Positions 1 to 5,009 of a stretch of 5,427 nucleotides of DNA are shown piece by piece. The first letter of the stretch is position 1. Each line of letters opens with the position of its first letter. The DNA lies in the NCBI GenBank assembly GCA_937871705.1, contig CALMOO010000313.1, positions 1 through 5,427 of the forward strand, written 5' to 3'. The notes under the pieces were generated by a model. It was not told where the DNA came from, did no database searches, and saw nothing but the letters and a program-made list of their open reading frames with translations. Position numbers and translations under genes: made by a program. Source of the DNA: an uncultured Hymenobacter sp. Its GTDB lineage: Bacteria > Bacteroidota > Bacteroidia > Cytophagales > Hymenobacteraceae.

Positions 1-777
1 GGCTACCCAGTGGCCAAAGTCCCGCGCGCCCCGCGCATCGTCGAACACAAATACCGGCGCCCGCTGCATACCATCGCCGATAACCGCGTACTCCACCCCG
101 CCGCACATATTAAGCACCTGCATACCACGACTGTAGCTCGCCACGAGCGTGCCTTCGGTGGTAGCCAGCGGAATGAGGAAATCGCCTTGTGCGTACTCGC
201 CATTCACCGTTAAGGGGCCCGCTAGGCCCACGGGCACCTGCGCTACCCCCACAAAACCCTCGCAGTTGCCGCGCAGGGCGTGCGGGTCGAAGGAATATTG
301 CTTTAAGTGACTGAACTCTTGCTTGGTGAATGACTCGGCATACTGCTGCCGCGCCAAGATGGCGGCCTCCGCATAGTCGTCCTCTTCGGAGCGAGGAATG
401 CGCACCCGGCCGTCGGCGCTGCCTATGCTGTCTTCTACTTCCACGCTCAGCTCGCCAAAAGCATCAGTGCCAAACTGCACGTGGAGCTGGTACATACCCT
501 GGGGTAGGGCTGCGGTATCGAGCAGAAACGTGAGCACCTGCCCAACTGGCAGTGCTATTCTCTGGTTATCAGCCGCTAATAGTGCCGCCGGGCGCACGTC
601 GCCGTGCCCAAGGTCGAGGTGAATATGAGTAGCTGGCACGATGGTTTCGCCTAGTTGCACGTGCTGCACACTAGTGAGGCACACCGTATCGAGGCGGTTT
701 TTTATGCTGAACGCTACACCTTTGCCCTCGGGCAAGTTGTGCAGGCTGCCCCTAGTATAGAGCAGCTTAAGAAGCAT
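1..777 (-). CDS. Hydroxymethylglutaryl-CoA reductase, N-terminal part (cut by window edge)
   Basis: HMG-CoA reductase reduces HMG-CoA to mevalonate with NAD(P)H, the committed step of the mevalonate route to isoprenoids such as carotenoids and quinone side chains. Reading the minus strand from the ATG at 777-775 gives 259 residues open to the window edge. Residues about 169-189 match the family signature around VPVGLAGPL, and residues 203-218 hold PLATTEGTLVAS..RG, where E208 is the expected catalytic glutamate. The first ~120 residues (starting MLLKLLYTRGSL) contain no catalytic motif and no membrane segment; they look beta-rich, so the protein has an added N-terminal domain and is probably soluble. 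An ATG at 798-796 would add seven residues (MVFTPSP); I prefer 777 because the conserved-looking sequence begins there. The gene is divergent from the oxygenase gene. The family call is firm; the role of the N-terminal domain is unknown, and the C-terminal catalytic Asp and His lie outside the window. Confidence 0.93.
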   Translation of the reverse strand, partial: MLLKLLYTRGSLHNLPEGKGVAFSIKNRLDTVCLTSVQHVQLGETIVPATHIHLDLGHGDVRPAALLAADNQRIALPVGQVLTFLLDTAALPQGMYQLHVQFGTDAFGELSVEVEDSIGSADGRVRIPRSEEDDYAEAAILARQQYAESFTKQEFSHLKQYSFDPHALRGNCEGFVGVAQVPVGLAGPLTVNGEYAQGDFLIPLATTEGTLVASYSRGMQVLNMCGGVEYAVIGDGMQRAPVFVFDDARGARDFGHWVA

Positions 778-1229
778 GGGACTAGGTGTAAAAACCATGA
801 AATACTAGCAGAATTATTATGCGAAATAAAGTGGCAAAAGCCCGGAACTAGTCCAGAAAACAGAGGCAGTTCCTAACCTAGCAGTCCTGCCCAAGGCTAC
901 TACCCCGCAGTTACGTATCCTACGGCAACAAGCCGTTTAGTTGCCCCGGCCTGCCAAGTTGCCCTATGAACTTGTTGGTTTACAACTCGTAGGTTACGTA
1001 AAACCGGACTGCTCACCTATGTTGCGAAGGCACAGCGCCACAAAAAGGCAACAGCTTTTTGTTTAAAAGTTAATCATACGCACAACTCTGGTGGCTGCTT
1101 TCGGTTATATGCACCCCAACTACTCTATTAGGCATTAGCTTCACTACGTACCCACGTGGCCTCGCTGTATCTTTGCCTTTTCAATTGACTTCTGTGTCGG
1201 CGAATTACTCGCTGACGGCTTGTCCTCCT
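778..1229. other. Divergent intergenic region between HMG-CoA reductase and PhyH-like oxygenase
   Basis: No convincing gene lies in this stretch; the short open frames have no recognisable protein sequence. It should contain the promoters of both divergent genes. I find a good rightward promoter core at 1168-1175 but no clear TAnnTTTG element reading leftward. Small inverted repeats are present: ACGGC (922-926) with GCCGT (932-936), and GGCAAC (924-929) with GTTGCC (940-945), which compete with each other. TTACGTA occurs twice, at 911-917 and 994-1000. None is strong enough to name as an operator or a structured RNA. Confidence 0.6.
1168..1175 (+). promoter_or_regulatory. Bacteroidota-type -7 promoter element for the PhyH-like gene
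   Basis: TATCTTTG is an exact match to the TAnnTTTG -7 element used by the Bacteroidota primary sigma factor. It lies about 55 bases before the ATG at 1230, so transcription would start near 1180-1185 and leave a leader of about 45-50 bases. I see no good TTTG/TTG -33 partner at the usual spacing, so the call rests on the -7 element and its position. It overlaps an upstream in-frame TTG (1173) and so argues against that codon as the translation start. Confidence 0.55.
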
Positions 1230-2045
1230 ATGGCATCATTATCCGATTATCCCCGCTTTACTCTCGGTGCTGAACTCACTCAGGAGCAACGGGCTTTTTT
1301 TGCTAAGTACGGGTTTCTGCACTTCCGGCCTTTTGCCTCGCCCGAGCAAGTACAGGCTTATTTAAAAGCTACTCAGGATGTGCAAAGCAATTGGCTGGCT
1401 AACCATGTAGATAAAGTAAACGGCGTACCCATCAAATACGGCAAGGACGTCGATGGCTCGCCCATCGTGCAGCGGTTTGCCTTTGCATCGCAGCACAGCC
1501 CAGTGCTGCACGAGCTTTTGCAAGACAAGCGCTTCGAGGCGCTGTTTCCGCTGCTCGAAACCGGCGACGGGCGGGTAGGCGAAAATGAGCGCGACGGCTT
1601 GGTAGTCAATCACTACGTAAACGTCGAAGGCTCCGAGTTTTCGCAAATGGGCTGGCATACCGACTCGCTACGCGACGTATTCTATGGCAAGCGCATTCGC
1701 CCTATGCTCAACGTAGGCCTGCACCTCGATGGCACAAAGGCTACGAACGGCGGCTTGCGCGTTATCCCGGGCACGCACCGCCAGGGCCTGGGCAAGATGC
1801 TCTTCCGCAAAAAGTATTACAAAGACGTGTACTACGACCCCAACGAAGTAGCCGTCGAAACTGAGCCTGGCGACCTGACCGTGCACGATGGCCGCATGTG
1901 GCACCGCGTGGCACAGTCGCCGCTGGTGGGGGCCGAGTCGCGGCGGCGCGTTATGTACGTGCCTATTATCGGGGGCAAGTATCAGCCCAAGAGCAACGAT
2001 AGCCCTACCCCCTTCTACCTGCGCTTTCTGCACTTAGTCAAGTAA
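1230..2045 (+). CDS. Phytanoyl-CoA dioxygenase (PhyH) family Fe(II)/2-oxoglutarate oxygenase
   Basis: The 271-residue protein belongs to the PhyH-like non-haem iron oxygenases, which couple oxidative decarboxylation of 2-oxoglutarate to hydroxylation of a substrate. The double-stranded beta-helix core carries the iron triad: H143 and D145 in GWHTDS and H225 in MWHRVA. R239 or R240 in SRRRVMYV is the likely 2-oxoglutarate carboxylate anchor. The NGGLRVIPGTH stretch (173-183) is typical of the family. The N-terminal part (about 10-60) holds the usual helical segment, with QRAFFAKYGFLHF. The ATG at 1230 is preferred to the in-frame TTG at 1173, which lies inside the promoter element. No signal peptide is visible, so the protein is probably cytoplasmic. 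The substrate cannot be told from sequence: the family includes lipid, ectoine and natural-product hydroxylases. The SDR gene starts 103 bases downstream on the same strand, which suggests but does not prove a shared pathway. Confidence 0.9.
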   Translation: MASLSDYPRFTLGAELTQEQRAFFAKYGFLHFRPFASPEQVQAYLKATQDVQSNWLANHVDKVNGVPIKYGKDVDGSPIVQRFAFASQHSPVLHELLQDKRFEALFPLLETGDGRVGENERDGLVVNHYVNVEGSEFSQMGWHTDSLRDVFYGKRIRPMLNVGLHLDGTKATNGGLRVIPGTHRQGLGKMLFRKKYYKDVYYDPNEVAVETEPGDLTVHDGRMWHRVAQSPLVGAESRRRVMYVPIIGGKYQPKSNDSPTPFYLRFLHLVK

Positions 2046-2052
2046 ATACATG

Positions 2053-2151
2053 TAACATTTATCAATTAACATTTAACAAGGCCAGCCACGCTGAGTGCTT
2101 AATTGATTGTCGTGTCATACTTGTTGAATGATAAATGTTAGTTGTTAAATG
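2053..2151. repeat. Long imperfect inverted repeat between oxygenase and SDR genes
   Basis: TAACATTTATCA (2053-2064) is exactly complementary to TGATAAATGTTA (2129-2140). Inside it, TTTAACAAG (2072-2080) pairs with CTTGTTGAA (2120-2128) with one G-U wobble. The left arm carries seven additional bases, ATTAACA (2065-2071), that would bulge out. The loop is 39 bases. A second, mutually exclusive pairing joins CATTTAACAA (2070-2079) to TTGTTAAATG (2142-2151), whose last three bases are the SDR start codon. The word TAACATTTA occurs directly at 2053-2061 and 2067-2075 and inverted at 2132-2140. It lacks a GC-rich stem plus T-tract, so it is not a classical terminator. It could be a dispersed palindromic repeat or an RNA switch over the SDR start. 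Confidence 0.6.
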
Positions 2152-2934
2152 AAAACCGCCCTCATTACTGGTGCATCGCGTGGCATTGGCCGCGAGCTAG
2201 CGTTGGGCTTGGCCCGGCGCGGCTACGACCTGCTGCTGGTGGCCCGCTCCGAAAACCAGCTTCAGGAACTGGCTCAGCAAGTCCAGACTACTTACCAGCG
2301 CCAAGCCCACCTGCTGGCCCTCGACCTTACCCAGCCAGAAGCGGCCAGCCAGGTAGCTACCTGGGCGGCCAAGCAGGCACCTCAAGGCCTGGCAGTGTTG
2401 GTCAATAACGCAGGCTACGGGCTGTGGGGACGCTTCGAGAAGCTCAACTTGGAGGAGCAGCTCAACATGCTGCAGCTTAATCTTAATCTGCCGGTGCAGC
2501 TCACCTATGCGCTGCTGCCACAGCTGCGCCTGGCTGGCCAAGGCTACCTCCTGAATGTAGCCAGTACGGCTGCTTACCAGGCGGTACCCTCGCTTTCGGT
2601 GTATGCGGCCAGCAAAGCTTTCCTTCTGAGTTTTAGCCGGGGGCTACGCTACGAGTTGAAGGGCAGTGGCATTTCGGTAACCTGCCTCAGCCCGGGCGCT
2701 ACCACTACTGACTTTGGCAACCGAGCCGGCATGGGCGTCGAATTGCAAGCCGTGGCCAATAAAGTATCGATGACCCCAGCAGCCGTGGCCGAAGCCGGCT
2801 TACAAGCCTTGTTTGCTGGTAAGGCTGAATTGATTCCAGGCATTCTCAATAAGGTATCGGCCGGACTTACCAGCATTGTACCCAAAAATCTTGTTGAAAA
2901 AATTGCGGCTGGGATTTACGAGAAATATTTATAG
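2149..2934 (+). CDS. Short-chain dehydrogenase/reductase, classical type (YqjQ/DltE-like)
   Basis: The 261-residue protein is a classical SDR, an NAD(P)H-dependent oxidoreductase acting on an alcohol or carbonyl group. The Rossmann fold begins at residue 3; the cofactor motif TGASRGIG is at 7-14, and R33 after the second strand (LLLVARS) favours NADP(H). NNAG is at 86-89. The catalytic residues are S139 (NVAST), Y152 and K156 (VYAASKAF), with N111 or N113 as the likely fourth member. SPG at 181-183 follows the sixth strand. The length is typical of the family. The ATG at 2149 leaves only two residues before the first strand, so it is the natural start, and it sits in the right arm of an inverted repeat. 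It resembles COG0300-type SDRs, whose substrates are mostly unknown. It follows the oxygenase gene by 103 bases with no promoter of its own that I can see, so co-transcription is likely; a terminator follows directly. Confidence 0.92.
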   Translation: MKTALITGASRGIGRELALGLARRGYDLLLVARSENQLQELAQQVQTTYQRQAHLLALDLTQPEAASQVATWAAKQAPQGLAVLVNNAGYGLWGRFEKLNLEEQLNMLQLNLNLPVQLTYALLPQLRLAGQGYLLNVASTAAYQAVPSLSVYAASKAFLLSFSRGLRYELKGSGISVTCLSPGATTTDFGNRAGMGVELQAVANKVSMTPAAVAEAGLQALFAGKAELIPGILNKVSAGLTSIVPKNLVEKIAAGIYEKYL

Positions 2935-2949
2935 AAAGATATAGTAGCT

Positions 2950-2993
2950 AAAAGTGGCTCTTTGTGCTTACAAGCATAGGGAGCCACTTTTTT
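2950..2993 (+). terminator. Rho-independent terminator after the SDR gene
   Basis: AAAAGTGGCTC (2950-2960) and GAGCCACTTTT (2981-2991) form a perfect 11-bp stem, and the run of T at 2988-2993 serves as the U-tract. The 20-base loop can itself fold through TGCT (2965-2968) and AGCA (2973-2976). It starts 16 bases after the SDR stop codon and probably ends the oxygenase-SDR transcript. The A-rich left arm gives a weaker T-tract on the other strand as well, but no leftward gene ends here. Confidence 0.88.
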
Positions 2994-3084
2994 ATTGCTG
3001 GCGTTTCAAAAATGACATAATTTTACACGAAATTTTATAAAGGTGATTTACAAAGGTTTACATCAAAATAATGGTGGTGAGTAT

Positions 3085-3105
3085 TCACTTACTCTGATAA
3101 AGTGA
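3085..3105. promoter_or_regulatory. Operator-like imperfect palindrome, possible TetR-family binding site
   Basis: The site has the form TCACTT-N9-AAGTGA, and within the spacer TC and GA also pair around the central base, so 8 of 10 half-site positions are symmetric over 21 bases. The length and symmetry fit a TetR-family operator. A further half-site copy, CACTTACT, occurs at 3111-3118 and repeats the word at 3086-3093. The cluster lies just upstream of the proposed -33 element of the promoter leading to the TetR-family gene, which is consistent with autoregulation. This is inferred from pattern and position only. Confidence 0.4.
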
Positions 3106-3117
3106 GCTAACACTTAC

Positions 3118-3145
3118 TTGGAATCAATTTTCTGTCGTAATATTG
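3118..3145 (+). promoter_or_regulatory. Possible promoter for the TetR leader transcript
   Basis: TTG at 3118-3120 and TAATATTG at 3138-3145 are separated by 17 bases. The second differs from the Bacteroidota TAnnTTTG element at one position. The spacing lies at the short end of what is described for this phylum. Transcription would begin near 3152, giving a leader of about 330 bases before the TetR-family start codon. Confidence 0.35.
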
Positions 3146-3151
3146 CTAACA

Positions 3152-3347
3152 CTAACGGCTAGGGCTTCCCACCCAGCTAGCCGACAACCTACTCGCACAC
3201 TCTTCTACTCTGATTATCCAGCCGCTGTTCCCACCCCGTCTGGATGTATGAACTCTGCTCTAGCGCGCTTCGTAGCGCTGCCCTTGCAGACACTGAAAGT
3301 TGCTCAACCGGCCGATTTGGTATTTCCAAATCGGCCGGTTTCCGTTT
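3152..3347 (+). ncRNA. Candidate structured leader or small RNA
   Basis: Downstream of the possible promoter, four local hairpins follow in order: CGGCTAG/CTAGCCG (3156-3162 with 3177-3183), ATCCAG/CTGGAT (3216-3221 with 3240-3245), AGCGC/GCGCT (3262-3266 with 3275-3279) and the perfect 15-bp stem at 3306-3340. This would make an RNA of about 190 bases ending at a terminator-like hairpin. I do not recognise it as a known riboswitch or RNA family. Short stems arise by chance in GC-rich DNA, so only the last hairpin is strong by itself; the rest of the call is inference. Confidence 0.25.
3306..3347 (+). terminator. Perfect 15-bp stem-loop, terminator or attenuator
   Basis: AACCGGCCGATTTGG (3306-3320) and CCAAATCGGCCGGTT (3326-3340) are exact complements around a five-base loop, TATTT. 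The stem is followed on the plus strand by TCCGTTT, which is only moderately T-rich, so termination would be less certain than at a classical site. It sits about 145 bases before the TetR-family start with no gene ending at it. It may terminate a small RNA, attenuate the TetR transcript, or act as a protein-binding palindrome, since the stem is symmetric in DNA as well. Confidence 0.5.
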
Positions 3348-3468
3348 AAGCCAGACCGCAGAAGACAGGGCTTGCTGATTATAACGGGCTTGTAGCGGCA
3401 TTTGTGCCGAACTTGCGCCCCCTTGATTTGTTGAGCTCAGCCGGCGTTTTAGCTGCCGCGCGCTTCGT

Positions 3469-3484
3469 CCCCTACCCCTACCCC
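3469..3484 (-). repeat. C-rich repeat abutting the TetR-family start codon
   Basis: CCCCTACCCCTACCCC ends at the base before the ATG at 3485. It reads as two overlapping copies of GGGGTAGGG on the minus strand, with three runs of four G. It occupies the place of a ribosome binding site yet has no Shine-Dalgarno character. The same word recurs after the next two stop codons. Confidence 0.6.
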
Positions 3485-4021
3485 ATGATTACCCGCCGCC
3501 AACACATTGCCAACGTGGCGTTGCAGCTGTTTGGGGAAAAAGGCTTTGACAACACCTCGACGCAGCTTATTGCTAAAGCAGCGGGTGTTTCAGAAGCACT
3601 TATTTTCAAGCACTTTGGGTCTAAGGACCAGCTCCTGGACTTTATTATCAAAAGTGGCTACCAGCGTATTATCGAGCATAATCGCGGGGGCCTGACCGAG
3701 ACTGACCCGCTGGCGTTTATTCACAGCGTTATTGACCTGCCATATAAGCTGGTGCTGGAAGAGCCGCACTTTTGGAAGCTGCAATACCGCCTGACCGACC
3801 ACGACACGGCCCGCCAGCAGCACGAGCGCTTTATGCGGCCCGTGCCGGCGCTGCTGCAAGCCGCTTTTGCGCAACTGGGCTACCCCGAGCCTGACAAGGA
3901 GATGCACCTGCTACTGCTGCTGATTGAGGCGCTCTGGAAAATAGAGGCCAACAAAACCGATGAGCAAGTGCGCGATATGCTGGAGTTCATCAAGCGCAAG
4001 TACGCGCCGCAGGCTTCGTAG
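3485..4021 (+). CDS. TetR/AcrR-family transcriptional regulator
   Basis: The 178-residue protein is a TetR-family repressor: an N-terminal helix-turn-helix that binds a palindromic operator and a C-terminal helical domain that dimerises and binds a ligand. Residues 1-50 give the classical pattern: RRQHIANVALQLFGEKGFDNTSTQLIAKAAGVSEALIFKHFGSK in short form, with helix-turn-helix about 26-44 and the conserved FKHFGSKDQLL after it. The C-terminal part (about 60-178) has no recognisable ligand signature, as is usual. I chose the ATG at 3485 because the family normally begins a few residues before this first helix; an in-frame GTG at 3404 would add 27 unlikely residues. A palindrome at 3085-3105 may be its own operator. 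Its targets are unknown; the neighbouring oxygenase-SDR pair and purU are candidates. The gene lies 65 bases before purU on the same strand. Confidence 0.9.
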   Translation: MITRRQHIANVALQLFGEKGFDNTSTQLIAKAAGVSEALIFKHFGSKDQLLDFIIKSGYQRIIEHNRGGLTETDPLAFIHSVIDLPYKLVLEEPHFWKLQYRLTDHDTARQQHERFMRPVPALLQAAFAQLGYPEPDKEMHLLLLLIEALWKIEANKTDEQVRDMLEFIKRKYAPQAS

Positions 4022-4029
4022 CCAGCAGA

Positions 4030-4039
4030 GGGGGTAGGG
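4030..4039 (+). repeat. GGGGGTAGGG motif after the TetR-family stop codon
   Basis: The G-rich word starts nine bases after the TAG at 4019-4021, in the 65-base spacer before purU. An almost identical word lies just after the purU stop, and the complement lies just before the TetR-family start. No hairpin forms around it. Its function is unknown. Confidence 0.55.
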
Positions 4040-4086
4040 CATTGCCGGTTGCATATTGCTGCGGCATTACCTACTGGCTACTTTCG

Positions 4087-4920
4087 ATGGCACACCTGCT
4101 GCTGATTCAGTGCCCCGACGAACGCGGGCTGATTTACAAGATTACGGGCGTGCTGTATGCGCACGGGCTCAATATTCTGCGCAACGATGAGTTTGTGGAG
4201 CGCGCTGACAACGTGTTTTTCATGCGAACCGAGCTGGTCGGCGACGTTGCCGCTGACACCTTGCTAGCGCAGCTGCGAGCCGCTTTGCCGGCCGCAGCCC
4301 GCATTCGGCTGGCCGACAACCACCCGAAGAATATCGTGCTACTCGTAACGAAGGAGCACCATTGCCTGAGCGAGCTGCTGGTGCGCCACGCCTTTGGGGA
4401 GCTAAACGCACGGATTCAGGCAGTGGTCAGCAACCACGAGGTATTGAGCGAGCTGACGGGCAAGTTCGGCATTCCGTTTCATTACCTGCCGCACGAGGGC
4501 CGCAGCCGCGAGGCGCACGAGGCCGAAGTGCTGGCAGTGCTAGCCAGCTACACCCCCGATTTTGTGGTGCTGGCCAAGTACATGCGCATTTTGTCGGCCG
4601 AGTTTGTGCAACCGTATGCCAATCGGCTTATCAATATTCACCACTCGTTTTTGCCCGCTTTTGTGGGGGCCAGCCCCTACACTCAGGCGTATGCGCGCGG
4701 GGTGAAAATCATCGGCGCTACGGCACACTTCGTGAATGAGCAGCTCGACCAGGGGCCAATTATCGCGCAGCGCGTTATTCCGGTAGACCACACCCATAGT
4801 GCTCACGAGATGGCGCAGGCGGGGCGCGACGTGGAGAAAATAGTGCTGGCCCGCGCTCTTAAGCTGGTGCTTGACGAGCAGGTATTTGTGCACCGCAACA
4901 AGACCATCATTTTTGATTGA
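4087..4920 (+). CDS. purU: Formyltetrahydrofolate deformylase
   Basis: PurU hydrolyses 10-formyltetrahydrofolate to tetrahydrofolate and formate, balancing the one-carbon pool and supplying formate to PurT-type purine synthesis. The 277-residue length fits the family. Residues 1-80 form the N-terminal ACT regulatory domain (HLLLIQCPDERGLIYKIT). Residues about 82-277 form the formyltransferase-like hydrolase domain, with KNIVLLVTKEHHCLSELL at its start. The catalytic set is N183 and H185 (LINIHHSFLPAF) and D221 (QLDQGPII); the 36-residue gap from His to Asp equals that in glycinamide ribonucleotide formyltransferase. The ATG at 4087 begins directly at the ACT domain, while an upstream in-frame TTG (4042) would add 15 unrelated residues. 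No promoter is evident in the 65-base spacer, so it may be read with the TetR-family gene. The identification is firm. Confidence 0.95.
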   Translation: MAHLLLIQCPDERGLIYKITGVLYAHGLNILRNDEFVERADNVFFMRTELVGDVAADTLLAQLRAALPAAARIRLADNHPKNIVLLVTKEHHCLSELLVRHAFGELNARIQAVVSNHEVLSELTGKFGIPFHYLPHEGRSREAHEAEVLAVLASYTPDFVVLAKYMRILSAEFVQPYANRLINIHHSFLPAFVGASPYTQAYARGVKIIGATAHFVNEQLDQGPIIAQRVIPVDHTHSAHEMAQAGRDVEKIVLARALKLVLDEQVFVHRNKTIIFD

Positions 4921-4922
4921 GA

Positions 4923-4933
4923 GGGGGGTAGGG
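4923..4933 (+). repeat. GGGGGGTAGGG motif after the purU stop codon
   Basis: Six Gs, TA and three Gs begin two bases after the purU TGA (4918-4920). It is the same word as the one after the TetR-family stop, again on the coding strand. The spacer that follows (4934-5009) shows no terminator with a clear stem and T-tract. Confidence 0.55.
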
Positions 4934-5009
4934 TGGCAATAAGCCGGCCAAAAATGACTTTTAGATGATTTTTTCCGTAAACCGACGGGCTTATCATCTT
5001 AGTTTATTC

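Larger units (their letters stand above)
2994..3484. other. Long intergenic region upstream of the TetR-family gene
   Basis: This stretch of about 490 bases holds no convincing gene. It has two parts. Positions 3001-3150 are strongly AT-rich and contain three TTTACA words (3022, 3047, 3057), an operator-like palindrome (3085-3105) and a plausible promoter (3118-3145). Positions 3150-3350 are GC-richer and carry four successive hairpins, the last a perfect 15-bp stem. The final bases before the start codon at 3485 are a C-rich repeat (3469-3484). Open frames within it have no recognisable protein sequence, and one ends inside the strong hairpin. Confidence 0.65.

Noticed and set aside
655..876. 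Plus-strand open frame of 73 codons over the start of the HMG-CoA reductase gene
   Set aside because: It lies mostly antisense to a well-supported coding region and has no recognisable sequence.
977..1005. Imperfect inverted repeat GGTTTAC / GTAAAACC in the divergent region
   Set aside because: Short and bulged, and not positioned against any promoter element I can identify.
1173..1229. Upstream TTG start that would extend the PhyH-like protein by 19 residues
   Set aside because: The TTG lies inside the TATCTTTG promoter element, and the added residues do not resemble the family; the ATG at 1230 gives a normal N-terminus.
3143..3349. Plus-strand open frame of 68 codons before the TetR-family gene
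   Set aside because: It has a TTG start, no recognisable protein features, and ends inside the perfect stem-loop, so it is better explained as non-coding.
3189..3401. Minus-strand open frame of 70 codons in the same region
   Set aside because: Low-complexity composition, no family resemblance, and it reads through the palindromic stem.
3404..3484. Upstream GTG start that would extend the TetR-family protein by 27 residues
   Set aside because: The added residues are proline-rich and low in family character, while the ATG at 3485 starts directly at the first helix as expected.
4042..4086. Upstream TTG start for PurU adding 15 residues
   Set aside because: The ACT domain begins right after the ATG at 4087, and the extension has no family similarity.
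4362..4739. Plus-strand open frame of 125 codons inside purU
   Set aside because: It is an alternate frame of a clearly identified gene, with Arg/Gly/Ala-rich content typical of shadow frames in GC-rich DNA.
4939..4999. Competing short stems before otsA: ATAAGCC (4939-4945) with GGCTTAT (4988-4994), and AGATGAT (4963-4969) with ATCATCT (4993-4999)
   Set aside because: Both are only seven base pairs with long loops and no T-tract, so neither a terminator nor a riboswitch can be supported.
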